From positions 1-58,216 of the forward strand of contig CALGZB010000030.1 of assembly GCA_937934655.1 (NCBI GenBank): a stretch of DNA of 58,216 nucleotides, written 5' to 3'. A program made the translations under genes and the position numbers. Of the stretch, positions 43,822 through 52,259 are shown in pieces; positions within the stretch are counted from its first letter, which is position 1, and the number at the start of each line of letters is the position of its first letter. The notes under the pieces were generated by a model. The model did no database searches. It was not told the origin of the DNA and worked only from the letters and a program-made list of their open reading frames with translations. The stretch is from an uncultured Acidimicrobiales bacterium. GTDB taxonomy: Bacteria; Actinomycetota; Acidimicrobiia; Acidimicrobiales; SHLQ01.

Positions 43822-44670
43822 ATGAAGACATCGACCTCTGGGCCTGACACCGAACTGCTGCGAAGTTTCGTCGCCGTCGCAGAACACCAAAATGTGACGC
43901 GAGCAGCAAAGATGATTCATCGAACACAATCGTCGGTGAGCATTCATCTCAAGCGACTTGAGAGCGAGCTCGATCTCCAGCTTTTCGAACGGCTTCCTCG
44001 CGGAATGGCTCTTACCGAGGCGGGGAAGTCGCTCTTGCCCGTGGCCGAGCGGGCGCTGGCAGAAGTCGATTCGATCGTGGATCTCTTTAAGGAACCCCTT
44101 ACGGGCATCCTTCGCCTAGGGGTGCCACACGACTACAGCCTGGTCTTGCAAAGAGCGCTGTTCTCGTTTTCGCGTCAGAACGCTGGCGTTCAGGTCCAGG
44201 TCACGTGTGGGTGTACCGAGTCCTACCCGGAGCTCATCAGAGCGAACGAACTAGACTTGGCTGTGCATTCAGCGCGGCCGTCGGACACAACGCCAATCCT
44301 CTTTAGCGAACCGATGGTTTGGGCAGCCCACCGCGATCTTGACCTTCGAGCGGGTGAGCCAATTCCGCTGGCGGTGTTGACTCGGTCCTGTTGGTGGAAG
44401 AACGTACCGACCGACGCTCTTGCGAAGGCGGGACTTGCTTGGAACGTCATCTTTTCTAGCGAGAGCCACGACGGTGTCCGAGCAGCAATCCAATCTCGAA
44501 TGGCAGTAGGGGTGCTGCCAAAAAGTGAGCTTCCGAAAGATGTGTTGGTTGTCGATCGGCTACCCGCCCTTCCATCCTCGGATCTCACAATCCTCTCAGC
44601 GAAGAGCGACCCAGATGAACTTGTCGACACCATGACCGAGGCGCTTCGCGAAGCCTTTCGTTCCCTGTAG
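43822..44670 (+). CDS. LysR-family transcriptional regulator
   Basis: A 282-residue LysR protein. The N-terminal winged helix-turn-helix is residues about 10-70 ('SFVAVAEHQNVTRAAKMIHRTQSSVSIHLKRLESELDLQLFER'). A two-lobe substrate-binding domain follows ('LRLGVPHDYS', 'ELDLAVHSARP', 'GVRAAIQSRMAVGVLP'). It is divergent from the cupin-VOC-DUF1330 operon, the usual layout for its target. The effector is unknown. Confidence 0.88.
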   Translation: MKTSTSGPDTELLRSFVAVAEHQNVTRAAKMIHRTQSSVSIHLKRLESELDLQLFERLPRGMALTEAGKSLLPVAERALAEVDSIVDLFKEPLTGILRLGVPHDYSLVLQRALFSFSRQNAGVQVQVTCGCTESYPELIRANELDLAVHSARPSDTTPILFSEPMVWAAHRDLDLRAGEPIPLAVLTRSCWWKNVPTDALAKAGLAWNVIFSSESHDGVRAAIQSRMAVGVLPKSELPKDVLVVDRLPALPSSDLTILSAKSDPDELVDTMTEALREAFRSL

Positions 44671-44684
44671 CGTCTGCGAACTTC

Positions 44685-45323
44685 CTAGTCCGGAGCCCAC
44701 GCTGGTTCGACCTTCTGTTTCGCTCGACCCAGCAACATTGCGCCGACAATGCCGGAATACAGGGCCAACAGATAGACCGGAAACGCGAGCAACACCCAGT
44801 CGACCCCGTCGACAGAAATCACGGCGCAGCCTGATGCTAGGAGCGCAAGTACCCACGTGCTGATTGTTTCGCTCTCCGGCTCCCGGTAGGCCTTTTGCAC
44901 GGTGACGATGCCACCCAAAAGTCCGATGCCAATGCTTATCGCAAGCGAATAGACAGCCGTTTCGGCGAGATACCAAGCCACGACGCCGCACAACGCAGCA
45001 GAGAAAATGAGCTTGTTCTTCCTGCTTAGGTACTCGCCGGCGCCCAGCTTTATCGACAGAAGAAAGATCAGGATCGTGCCCGAAACTTGCATTCCCGCGA
45101 ACCACAGAGAATTTGTCGCCCCTTCATACACCTGAGAGAGGAAGGCGATCGATCCAATCGTTGACCAGATCAGCCAGGACGCCCGATCGGGTTGGGTTCG
45201 CTTCTTCAAGGTATCGATGACGTAGGGGATGTAGCCAACAATGGTGAGCGCTCCCGACAAGATGCCGGCAACCACGACCACGTTCAGGTCGGGCCAGTTA
45301 GAGAATCTCTGAAGTGCCATCAT
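44685..45323 (-). CDS. PQ-loop-like multi-spanning membrane protein
   Basis: A 212-residue protein with about seven hydrophobic helices. 'GYIPYVIDTLKKRTQPDRASWLIWSTIGSIAFLSQ' near residues 29-65 resembles the PQ-loop motif of SWEET/semiSWEET-like transporters, with a similar segment repeated weakly later ('GIVTVQKAYREPESETISTWVLALLAS'). Transport of a small solute is plausible but not shown. It is four-base coupled to the upstream 112-residue gene and converges on the LysR gene. Confidence 0.7.
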   Translation of the reverse strand: MMALQRFSNWPDLNVVVVAGILSGALTIVGYIPYVIDTLKKRTQPDRASWLIWSTIGSIAFLSQVYEGATNSLWFAGMQVSGTILIFLLSIKLGAGEYLSRKNKLIFSAALCGVVAWYLAETAVYSLAISIGIGLLGGIVTVQKAYREPESETISTWVLALLASGCAVISVDGVDWVLLAFPVYLLALYSGIVGAMLLGRAKQKVEPAWAPD

Positions 45324-45658
45324 CCGGGGAAGGCCTCCTCGACTGCCGAGCGAAACACTGCAAGTCGAGGCCGCTCGTCGTACAGCTGAGCGTGCTCCTC
45401 GAAGTCCCGAACTGCTGCCTCGTGGTTGGCGTACAGGCTGTTGTCGAGCCGGTACGTCATGTCCTCAATCGCAAGGATTCGGCCTTGATCCCATAACTCG
45501 TTGTGCAGCTGAGAAGCTCTTTTCCCGCTCACCCTCGGTGACAAGCCGTGTCCAAACGTGAACGCTGCCGCCTTGAGGGCTATTGCGCTAAACCGGCAGT
45601 TGTTCGCGAAATGTGTTGTCCATGATTGTCCATGCATTCTCAAGTGTTGTTTCATCAT
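45320..45658 (-). CDS. Small protein of unknown function
   Basis: A 112-residue soluble protein with no recognised domain. The acidic C-terminal half ('YANHEAAVRDFEEHAQLYDERPRLAVFRSAVEEAF') is mostly helical by pattern. It overlaps the PQ-loop gene by four bases, which supports it as a real gene; downstream internal methionines leave the exact start uncertain. It lies opposite a LysR gene with 84 bases between them. Confidence 0.5.
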   Translation of the reverse strand: MMKQHLRMHGQSWTTHFANNCRFSAIALKAAAFTFGHGLSPRVSGKRASQLHNELWDQGRILAIEDMTYRLDNSLYANHEAAVRDFEEHAQLYDERPRLAVFRSAVEEAFPG

Positions 45659-45742
45659 GAACTAACCATGAGGGCTTCCTGGATAGCTGTGAAGCGAAAC
45701 GTCTTCATCACATTCATGAAGGAAATTGCATAAACTGCTCGA

Positions 45743-46630
45743 ATGGAACTCCCGGAAACATCGTTGCTTGTCACGTTTGAATCCATTGCCCGCCATGCGA
45801 GCTTTCGGGCCGCCGCCGACGAACTAGCTCTCACGCCCTCTGCGGTCAGCCATCGACTTAAAACTCTTGAAGCATCGGTTGGTCAGGCCCTTGTTTCCCG
45901 CACGACGCGCCACGTTGCCCTCACGCCGGCCGGAGAGATCCTTCTCCCCGCAGCACGACACGCGATCACCGCGCTTGGTGATGCCCTCGACCAACTGAAA
46001 GAGCCGTCACCCGAGATCATCACGATCACCACCACCGACTCGGTCGCCACGTGCTGGCTCATCGACCGGCTTCCGGCTGCTATTGCGGGTATGAACGAGA
46101 TCGAAGTCAGGATCCTCACGGTCGCCGCAGGCGTCGCGTTTGACCCGACCGAAGCCGATCTCGCTCTTGCGTACGGACTCCCAACTAGCTGGCCCGACGG
46201 AGACCCGATTCTCGTCGCATCTGAAACCATCTCTCCCGTGTGCGCTCCAGCTGTCGCCGCCGAAATCGGTTCGGTAGAAGATCTTTGGGACTATCCACTT
46301 CTGGAAGACTCCAACCTCTTCCTCTCGTGGGGCGCTTTCGCCGAACACGTTGGGGCGGCCGGCACAACCCGACGTCTGCAGCCCCACGGCACCTTTAGTC
46401 ACTCACACCTAGCACTCCGCGCCGCGGCGGGCGGCCAGGGCATCGCGCTCGGGGGTTCGCCACTGGTCGACGACGCGATTACGCGCGGCGAGTTGGAACA
46501 ACCTCTGCCCAGCCACACGATCACCACACCCCACGGGTACTTCCTCGTGACGAGTCACCGAAGGCGTTCACCCAGCACCCAACAAGTCCGCGACGCCGTT
46601 GCTGCTGCCCTGCTTGGCGAGGAAGTTTAG
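45743..46630 (+). CDS. LysR-family transcriptional regulator (GcvA-like)
   Basis: A 295-residue LysR protein. The helix-turn-helix region 'FESIARHASFRAAADELALTPSAVSHRLKTLEASVGQALVSR' is of the GcvA type. The C-terminal effector domain shows 'ITITTTDSVATCWLIDRLP', 'DLALAYGLP' and 'AAAGGQGIALGGSPLVDDAI'. The likely target is the divergent 112-residue/PQ-loop pair or itself. Confidence 0.88.
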   Translation: MELPETSLLVTFESIARHASFRAAADELALTPSAVSHRLKTLEASVGQALVSRTTRHVALTPAGEILLPAARHAITALGDALDQLKEPSPEIITITTTDSVATCWLIDRLPAAIAGMNEIEVRILTVAAGVAFDPTEADLALAYGLPTSWPDGDPILVASETISPVCAPAVAAEIGSVEDLWDYPLLEDSNLFLSWGAFAEHVGAAGTTRRLQPHGTFSHSHLALRAAAGGQGIALGGSPLVDDAITRGELEQPLPSHTITTPHGYFLVTSHRRRSPSTQQVRDAVAAALLGEEV

Positions 46631-46769
46631 GAAGATGGTGACGACGGGGCATTCGAAAAGTGAAACGTTGCTGAAGCTCTATGATCGGATTGCCAAGAAC
46701 CTTTCGTCGCGTCACTTCCTCGCAGGCCTGTAACAAACGCCAGCTTGGTCATAGGGAGAAGAGAGTCCA

Positions 46770-47489
46770 ATGAGTGCAAGCCCATCAGCGTTGGTGACCG
46801 GGGCAGCAAGTGGAATCGGATTCGCACTGTCTCGGCTCCTTGCCGAACGTGGGTATCGGCTTCGGGTTGTCGACATTGATGCAGATGCGCTTGCGATCGT
46901 CGGTACGACGCTTGAGGAAGTCGACGTCACTGCAGGGGACGTCGCCGATCCGGAAACGATGCAAGAGCTGGCCGATACAGGTGGCGCAGTCGATCTGCTC
47001 TGCCTGAACGCTGGGGTACTCAGCACGTCTACCGGCTTTGCTTGGGAGGCCTCGCCCGCCGAGTGGGAGCGGGTTCTCGGTGTCAATCTTCTTGGCGTTG
47101 TCAATGGACTGCGATCGTTCGTGCCGCTCATGCTCGACCGAGGCACTCCAAGTCAGATAGTGATAACAGCCTCGCTCGCCGGAGCTGCGACCTGGCCCGG
47201 TGGCGGACCGTATGCCGCGTCGAAGCACGCCGTTCTTGCGGTTGCCGAACAGGCGGCTCTCGAGCTTTCCGAAACGAATATCTCCGTGACCGTTCTCTGT
47301 CCGGCACTTGTTCGGACCGGCATGTCTGACCAAGGCGAAGATCCGGATGTCATCGCTGCCCAGGCGCTCGAAGCTGTTGAGGCCAAACGATTCGCCGTCC
47401 TGCCGAAAGAGTGGACCGCGGCCGTCGAGGAACGGGCGGCCATGTTGGTAAGCGGCCACTCCCCCAAACTGCCCCGCCCACACTACTAA
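46770..47489 (+). CDS. Short-chain dehydrogenase/reductase
   Basis: A 239-residue classical SDR. The cofactor motif TGAASGIG is at residues 10-17, 'CLNAG' follows at about 76, the catalytic Ser is in 'VITASLAGAATW', and the Tyr-Lys pair is in 'YAASK'. D37 in 'VVDIDADA' suggests NAD(H) preference. AGGGAGAAGAG lies upstream of the ATG. Substrate is unknown. The gene is followed by a possible regulatory palindrome and the VOC-SIP pair. Confidence 0.87.
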   Translation: MSASPSALVTGAASGIGFALSRLLAERGYRLRVVDIDADALAIVGTTLEEVDVTAGDVADPETMQELADTGGAVDLLCLNAGVLSTSTGFAWEASPAEWERVLGVNLLGVVNGLRSFVPLMLDRGTPSQIVITASLAGAATWPGGGPYAASKHAVLAVAEQAALELSETNISVTVLCPALVRTGMSDQGEDPDVIAAQALEAVEAKRFAVLPKEWTAAVEERAAMLVSGHSPKLPRPHY

Positions 47490-47490
47490 A

Positions 47491-47507
47491 CGTACTGTAA
47501 GCTACAA
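47491..47507. promoter_or_regulatory. Palindromic operator, copy 1
   Basis: Read on the minus strand this is TTGTAGCTTACAGTACG, identical at 15 of 17 bases to the site at 48895. It starts two bases after the SDR stop and lies about 100 bases upstream of the VOC gene, so it could control VOC-SIP. Confidence 0.5.
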
Positions 47508-47553
47508 GATGTGTCGCAGTTCACTGCAATAGTGGAAATAGCACCGGCATCCC

Positions 47554-47583
47554 GTGGGTTGTTAAGGCTACCTAACAACCCAC
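47554..47583 (+). promoter_or_regulatory. Leader hairpin before the VOC gene
   Basis: GTGGGTTGTTA (47554-47564) pairs perfectly with TAACAACCCAC (47573-47583) over an 8-nt loop. It ends five bases before AGGAG (47589-47593) of the VOC gene. No T-run follows, so a translation-controlling or transcript-stabilising leader is more likely than a terminator. Confidence 0.55.
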
Positions 47584-47603
47584 CATCTAGGAGAACTACC
47601 TAA

Positions 47604-48032
47604 ATGTCAGTACTACAGAAGAATGCTCCGTCCGATTTCAGGGCTGCTGAAGACCGTGCCGTCGAAGACCGTGCCGACGAAGACCGTCGCCCAAGATTCG
47701 GCATTGGTCACGTCGTCGTGACCGCCTCAGACATCGACACGATCACCAAGTTCTATACGGCGATCGGCTTTCGTCTTGTCATGAACATGGGCCGTGCCTC
47801 GATTGTCGAGCTGCGCGGCGGGACCCACCTCATCTTTCGGTCTGGTGAGCCTGGTGTCGCCTCTCTCGACTTCATTGTGGGAGACATCGACGAGGCTCGC
47901 GAAGTCATGGAGGCGCACGGTGCTTCACCGTCTGCGATTCGGCGTGGAAACCCGCATGACTCCTTTGTTGCAACCGACCCCGAAGGCAACACTCTCGTCG
48001 TGAACTCTGATCACTCGATGGGCGTGGTCTAA
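47604..48032 (+). CDS. VOC-superfamily (glyoxalase-like) protein
   Basis: A 142-residue single VOC protein. After a charged N-terminal tail (residues 1-30) comes 'GIGHVVVTASDIDTITKFYTAIGFRLV' and a second half-fold 'SLDFIVGDIDEAREVMEAHGA' and 'SFVATDPEGNTLVVNSDH'. The tail contains DRAVEDRADEDRR, encoded by three 15-bp near repeats from 47649. AGGAG lies upstream of the ATG. It directly precedes the siderophore-interacting-protein gene, with the stop and next start adjacent. Substrate unknown. Confidence 0.85.
   Translation: MSVLQKNAPSDFRAAEDRAVEDRADEDRRPRFGIGHVVVTASDIDTITKFYTAIGFRLVMNMGRASIVELRGGTHLIFRSGEPGVASLDFIVGDIDEAREVMEAHGASPSAIRRGNPHDSFVATDPEGNTLVVNSDHSMGVV
47649..47690 (+). repeat. 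15-bp tandem units at the VOC 5' end
   Basis: GAAGACCGTGCCGTC at 47649, its one-base variant at 47664 and a partial third copy at 47679 encode the charged tail EDRAVEDRADEDR. Confidence 0.8.
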
Positions 48033-48830
48033 ATGGGCGGAACCATGTACGCAGAAGTTCATCACGTCGAGCAGTTGAGTCCGGATCTTTTGCGGGTGGT
48101 CCTCACGGGCGGCACGCTTAGTCAATTTGAGGGCTCGAGTGCCACCGATGCCTATATCAAAGCGCGGTTCCTGCCGGAGGGGTCGCCAGTGAACGTCCCG
48201 TTCGAGGCAGAGGATCTTGTCGGTGTCGCCGACGAGTTCCGGCCTCGGCCTCGACGGTTCACCATACGCGAATGGGATGCCCACCGGCAGCTGCTCTCCA
48301 TCGACTTCGTCGTCCACGGCGACCATGGATTCGCCGGCAGTTGGGCGCAACGTGCTCAGCCGGGCGATCGTCTGCAATTCGACGGACCGGGCGGGTCGTA
48401 TCGACCTGCCGATGAGGTCGATTGGCACCTTCTGGTCGGAGACGAGAGTGCACTTGGCGCAGTTGGTGCGAGCCTGCAAAGCCTCTCGCCAGACGCTCAC
48501 GCGGTTGTGTTTGCGATCGTCGATGAACCGGGATGCGAGATCGACCTCCCATCGGCTGGTCGAGTTGTGACGCATTGGCTCTACCGGTCTGAATCAGACG
48601 ATTCCGAGACGTGGGTCGCCGATGCGGTTGCGTCGACTGACTTTCCCGAAGGGACATTCGATGTGTTTGTTCACGGGGAAGCCGCCGAGGTGCGTGCGGT
48701 GAAGCGCCATCTGGACGTTGATCGCGGTATCGACCTGAGCGGTGCCTCGATCTCGCCCTACTGGCGACGGCAGCACACCGACGAAGAGTGGCGCAAAGTG
48801 AAACGACAGTGGATGGCTAGTCAGGGGTAA
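48033..48830 (+). CDS. Siderophore-interacting protein (ViuB-like flavoreductase)
   Basis: A 265-residue protein with the SIP layout. Residues 1-120 form an FAD-binding barrel with 'RPRRFTIREWD' (the RxYTxR flavin motif). The NAD(P)H-binding part has 'HLLVGDESALGAVGASLQSL' and 'VFVHGEAAEVRAVKRHL', and the end 'ISPYWRRQHTDEEW' is typical of ferric-siderophore reductases. It would release iron from ferric chelates in the cytoplasm. It begins at the base after the VOC stop; the ATG at 48045 is an alternative. Confidence 0.87.
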   Translation: MGGTMYAEVHHVEQLSPDLLRVVLTGGTLSQFEGSSATDAYIKARFLPEGSPVNVPFEAEDLVGVADEFRPRPRRFTIREWDAHRQLLSIDFVVHGDHGFAGSWAQRAQPGDRLQFDGPGGSYRPADEVDWHLLVGDESALGAVGASLQSLSPDAHAVVFAIVDEPGCEIDLPSAGRVVTHWLYRSESDDSETWVADAVASTDFPEGTFDVFVHGEAAEVRAVKRHLDVDRGIDLSGASISPYWRRQHTDEEWRKVKRQWMASQG

Positions 48831-48894
48831 GTCTCACGCCGAGAGAAATTTCTCGATTGATTGCCGTCGGGTGATTTGCTTCTTGCGATACAAG

Positions 48895-48912
48895 TTGTAG
48901 CTTAAACTACGA
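48895..48912. promoter_or_regulatory. Palindromic operator, copy 2
   Basis: TTGTAGCTTAAACTACGA is an inverted repeat (TNGTAG-N6-CTACNA). It lies in the promoter region of the metallo-beta-lactamase lipoprotein gene, about 60 bases before its start, and shares 16 of 18 bases with the site at 58135. Confidence 0.6.
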
Positions 48913-48970
48913 AGCGCCGCGAGGCGGTTCTACCCCCAACTTGATCATTTCGCAGAAAGTTCATTCAATC

Positions 48971-50056
48971 GTGTCTAACTCAGTACGTTCCACAGGGCTT
49001 CGAGAAGCTCCTAACCACACCCCGAAACCTCACATCCGACAGCGCCTCATGCGGGCCCTCAGCCTCGTGCTTCTCGCTGCGCTGGCATTCGCCGCGTGCG
49101 GCAGCGACGACGTGGAGAATGCAAGCGACTCATCAACCACCGAAGCTCCGGCCGCAGTAGAAGTTGCTGAAGTTCCTGCCGAAGAGGTCGCCGAAGCCCC
49201 GGTGGAGGAAGCGGCTGGTGTCGCTGGTGAACCGGTTGTGTCGGTTCGTGAAAGTGGCCTGACGGTAACGGTGCAGGACTTGGGCGATGTCGTCTTGCAT
49301 AGCTTGACGGCGACTGAGCCGGTGTTTGCGAACTCGACCCATTTGGTTGAGACCGAGAATTCGTTGGTCGTGTTCGATACCCAGTTCCTCTTGCCCAACG
49401 CGATGGATATGCGCGCCTACGCCGACGAGATCGGGAAGCCCATCGATCGCGTGTTCATCACTCACGAGCACCCGGATCACTTCTTGGGTAGTGAAGCGTT
49501 CGCTGACGTTCCGATCTTTGCGCTTGCAGACGTTGCGGAAAAGATCATCGCCAGCGGAGATGCCGAGATTGCTGAGAAGCAGGCTGATTTCGGCGCTGAA
49601 GCCATCGCCGGAACGTTCGTAGCGCCTGAGGTTGTCGAGCCGGGCATCGTCGAGATCGATGGTGTCACGTTCGATCTTGCTGAGGTTGTGGGCGCTGAGG
49701 CCGAATCTCAACTCGTCGTTCGTTTGCCAGATCATGGCGCCGTTGTTGTTGGCGACATTGTTTACAACAGCGTCCATATGGTTCTTGCCGGCCCGTTTGA
49801 TACGTGGACGGCAGCACTTGAAGTACTTGCTTCGACCTCAGATGAGTACCCGATCGTGTTGGCTGGGCACGGCCTTCCCGCAGGTCCGAATGTGTATGAC
49901 GAGAACATCGAATACCTGGCCGTTGCGGGTGAGTTGCTCGGCACAGTCGACAACGGAGCCGACTTCAAGCAAGGCCTCGTCGACGCTTACCCGTCCTACG
50001 GGATGGACGCCGCTATCGATCTCGTTCTCGGATTCTTCTTCCCGCCTGCCGAGTAG
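48971..50056 (+). CDS. Metallo-beta-lactamase-fold lipoprotein
   Basis: A lipoprotein of about 361 residues from GTG 48971; TTG 48941 and ATG 49049 are alternatives. The signal 'MRALSLVLLAALAFAAC' has a clear lipobox, followed by a Glu/Val/Pro-rich linker. The metal site is 'THEHPDH' (HxHxDH), with D in 'VVVGDIVYN' and H in 'VLAGHG'. Such exported MBL proteins hydrolyse thioesters, lactones or other bonds, and some belong to quinoprotein relay systems. Substrate unknown. A 50-base gap separates it from the SnoaL gene. Confidence 0.82.
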   Translation: MSNSVRSTGLREAPNHTPKPHIRQRLMRALSLVLLAALAFAACGSDDVENASDSSTTEAPAAVEVAEVPAEEVAEAPVEEAAGVAGEPVVSVRESGLTVTVQDLGDVVLHSLTATEPVFANSTHLVETENSLVVFDTQFLLPNAMDMRAYADEIGKPIDRVFITHEHPDHFLGSEAFADVPIFALADVAEKIIASGDAEIAEKQADFGAEAIAGTFVAPEVVEPGIVEIDGVTFDLAEVVGAEAESQLVVRLPDHGAVVVGDIVYNSVHMVLAGPFDTWTAALEVLASTSDEYPIVLAGHGLPAGPNVYDENIEYLAVAGELLGTVDNGADFKQGLVDAYPSYGMDAAIDLVLGFFFPPAE

Positions 50057-50106
50057 ATCTTCGAACGAACCAACAAACCAACCCCAACCAACAAAAAGGA
50101 TCCTCA

Positions 50107-50526
50107 ATGGATGAGCAAGGTCAAGCAACTATCGAGATCGTCAAAGCCCTCATGGGCGCGATGGGTAGTGGAGACATGGAGGCCATGGGCGCGCTGATGG
50201 CCGATGACATGGTGTGGCACAACGAGGGTGACAAGAGCATTCCTTGGATCGGCCCATGGGACGGAAAGGAAGCAATCTTCGGGTTCCTCGAGGTCTTCTC
50301 GGCCAACTTCGAAACGACGCTCTGGGAGAACGAAGACTTCTTGGCAGAGGGTGATACGGCTGCGGTCTTTGGGAAGATGAACGCCCGGATGACAGCGTCC
50401 GGCAAAGAGACCGGCGACTTTACGTTTGCCCTGCGGGCAAGGGTGCGGGACGGCCAGGTCATTCTTTGGAACTGGTTCGAAGACAGCTTCGCAGTCAGTG
50501 CTGCCTACTCCGGTGGCAAAGCTTGA
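50107..50526 (+). CDS. SnoaL-like (NTF2-fold) protein
   Basis: A 139-residue NTF2-fold protein. 'IVKALMGAMGSGDMEAMGALMADDMVWHNEGDKSIPWIGPWDGKEAIFGFLEVF' is the classic SnoaL/ketosteroid-isomerase start, and 'VRDGQVILWNWFEDSFAV' the final strand. AAAAGGA is upstream of the ATG. Fold members act as isomerases, cyclases or dehydratases, or bind ligands. Its stop overlaps the next gene's TTG start. Confidence 0.85.
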   Translation: MDEQGQATIEIVKALMGAMGSGDMEAMGALMADDMVWHNEGDKSIPWIGPWDGKEAIFGFLEVFSANFETTLWENEDFLAEGDTAAVFGKMNARMTASGKETGDFTFALRARVRDGQVILWNWFEDSFAVSAAYSGGKA

Positions 50527-51191
50527 GTGCCTTCGCCGGTCAATCGTCGAGCCGAATCCGAAGAACTCTTCTCGGTTCGACGATTCCGGTGTTGCTGCTA
50601 TTGACCGCATGCTCCTCGGTGGGGGAAACCACGTCCGAGGCTTCGGAGTTGCCGAGCGAACAGGTCGTCTCCTCCGACGTGGAAGTCGACGATAGCTCGG
50701 GGCTCTCGGGGTCCTTGGGCCTTGTCGAACGCCCGGGTCCACGTCGCCAAACAACCGGAGATGTTCCGCATATCCAACTCGATGCCGTTCCGGTAGCGAG
50801 CTTGGATGCCGAACTGAAGCGTCGCGTGTTCTCGCTGCCCGGTGTTGAGGAACGCGAATCGGCTCGATCGCTTCCGGGTGCGGCTGGTCTCTGGTTGACC
50901 GACTCTCTTGAACTCGCCCGGGGCGAGGTTCTTGGCGACGGCAGAGAGATGGCACACATTCACCCCGACGGCAGCCTGCACGTTTTCCTTCCGGTGGAGC
51001 TGGCGATGGAAGTCGAGCAGACCAAGTGGGGTGAGCTTCACCCCTGGGTTGGTCGCGCTGGGTTCTGGGACGGTGTCGCAATGGTGTACACCCCCGAGAC
51101 GATGGAAGAGGTTGAGGTCGCTTTTGGACTGGTCGTTGCGTCATACAACTTCGTGGTCGGGGCGGACATTGACCCCGCAGAAATCGGATGA
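50523..51191 (+). CDS. DUF5519 (luciferase-domain) lipoprotein
   Basis: A 222-residue lipoprotein from the TTG at 50523, which overlaps the SnoaL stop (TTGA) and gives a clean signal MSAFAGQSSSRIRRTLLGS...LLLLTAC. A longer frame from 50466 would lie inside the SnoaL gene. The C-terminal domain has 'SARSLPGAAGLWL', 'EMAHIHPDGSLHVFLPVELAMEVEQTKWGELHPW' and 'VAMVYTPETMEEVEVAF', typical of DUF5519. Function is unknown; the conserved histidines suggest metal or catalytic use. Confidence 0.78.
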   Translation: MSAFAGQSSSRIRRTLLGSTIPVLLLLTACSSVGETTSEASELPSEQVVSSDVEVDDSSGLSGSLGLVERPGPRRQTTGDVPHIQLDAVPVASLDAELKRRVFSLPGVEERESARSLPGAAGLWLTDSLELARGEVLGDGREMAHIHPDGSLHVFLPVELAMEVEQTKWGELHPWVGRAGFWDGVAMVYTPETMEEVEVAFGLVVASYNFVVGADIDPAEIG

Positions 51192-51218
51192 AGCGTTAGC
51201 CCGGTCTGCCTCGAAGGA

Positions 51219-51248
51219 TTGACATAAATGCGTGCGCACGCATATATT
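51219..51248 (+). promoter_or_regulatory. Strong promoter with built-in palindromic operator
   Basis: TTGACA (51219-51224) and TATATT (51243-51248) are 18 bases apart. The spacer carries the perfect 16-bp palindrome ATGCGTGCGCACGCAT (51228-51243). The promoter serves the four-helix membrane-protein gene at 51284 and perhaps marR. A dimeric repressor, most simply the MarR encoded at 51819, would block RNA polymerase here. Confidence 0.72.
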
Positions 51249-51283
51249 TGCCCAAAAAGCCTAAGACGCCAAGGGATGTAGAC

Positions 51284-51745
51284 ATGAACGCAAACGAGCA
51301 CAACGGCACGACCAATCAACGGACGGGTGCCGAAAAGGTGGTTCTCTACGGACTGATCTTTTGGATCCTGTTGCAGGTATCCCGAGCGATCGCCCTCACA
51401 TTGATCGGCGACATCAATGACGGCTTGGAATCAGCCGGCTGGATGTACCCGGCCTACCTTGACCTGTTCGCAGCAGTCTTTGCGCTGCCGCTGATCTGGG
51501 CAATCTGGAAACGACCTGGGCTACTGACCTGGACGCTGGTGGTTTCATACTTGGTGATTTCGATTGTGGATCACTTTGGTAATTTCGTGACCACGTCGGA
51601 GATTGGTGCTCCATCAATCGTTGCGGAAGGCTCGAACCCGTACCTGTTCCCGGGCATTATGACCGTGTTCGATGTCCTGTTCTTGGTGCTGATATCGATT
51701 CCGGACTACCGCAGGAAACTCTTCTTCCGGCTCGCTGGGGAATAG
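51284..51745 (+). CDS. Small four-helix integral membrane protein
   Basis: A 153-residue membrane protein from the ATG at 51284 (AAGGGA upstream). An in-frame start at 51248 is rejected because it lies in the -10 box. Helices are about residues 22-40, 55-75, 80-98 and 122-142 ('VVLYGLIFWILLQVSRAIAL', 'LDLFAAVFALPLIWAIW', 'LTWTLVVSYLVISIVDHFGNFV', 'PGIMTVFDVLFLVLISI'). No family recognised. It is followed by the MarR gene and preceded by an operator-bearing promoter, suggesting a small regulated membrane-stress or export function. Confidence 0.72.
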   Translation: MNANEHNGTTNQRTGAEKVVLYGLIFWILLQVSRAIALTLIGDINDGLESAGWMYPAYLDLFAAVFALPLIWAIWKRPGLLTWTLVVSYLVISIVDHFGNFVTTSEIGAPSIVAEGSNPYLFPGIMTVFDVLFLVLISIPDYRRKLFFRLAGE

Positions 51746-51818
51746 GCGGAATCTCGACGTTTGGGAACGCATGAGGACGTGCGGCGACAGCTTGGTCTTG
51801 TAACTAGGATCACCTGTT

Positions 51819-52259
51819 GTGACCGAGTTCTTTACCAAAGATGAGACCTCCGCATGGGGCGGGTTCGTCTCCACTCACGGACGTCTCTCCAAGCGTTTGG
51901 AGGAGAACCTGCGCCGCACAGCGGGCCTCAGCCACGCCGAGTACGAAGTGCTACTGCGGCTCTACCGACAGGATGATGGACGGCTCCGCATTCAGGAACT
52001 TGCCGCAGAAAGCGTCCTGACACACAGTGGAACTAGTCGACTTGTCGACCGACTTGAAGGGGCAGGCCTTGTCGAACGGGCGGGCGCCGAAGAAGACAAA
52101 CGCGGATCATATGCTGTGCTCACCGTGAAGGGCCGCGACCACTTTGAGGAGGCGGCACGCAAGCACACCGACTCGGTGCGCGAGCTCTTCCTCAGCCACT
52201 TTTCACGGGAAGAGTTGAAGATGATGGGCTCGTTCTGGGAGCGGCTAGAGCAGATTTAG
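51819..52259 (+). CDS. MarR-family transcriptional regulator
   Basis: A 146-residue MarR protein with a GTG start. The winged helix-turn-helix is 'LRIQELAAESVLTHSGTSRLVDRLEGAGLVERAGAEEDKRGSYAVLT', including the wing 'EEDKRGSYAVLT'. Helices at both ends form the dimer. It probably controls the membrane protein just upstream through the palindrome at 51228. Four 11-bp tandem repeats cross its stop codon. Confidence 0.88.
   Translation: MTEFFTKDETSAWGGFVSTHGRLSKRLEENLRRTAGLSHAEYEVLLRLYRQDDGRLRIQELAAESVLTHSGTSRLVDRLEGAGLVERAGAEEDKRGSYAVLTVKGRDHFEEAARKHTDSVRELFLSHFSREELKMMGSFWERLEQI

Noticed and set aside
43692-43850. N-terminal extension of the cupin gene
   Set aside because: It would overlap the divergent LysR gene and lacks a ribosome site; GTG 43691 has one.
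51248-51283. Upstream start of the membrane-protein gene
   Set aside because: That codon lies in the -10 box; the ATG at 51284 has AAGGGA upstream.
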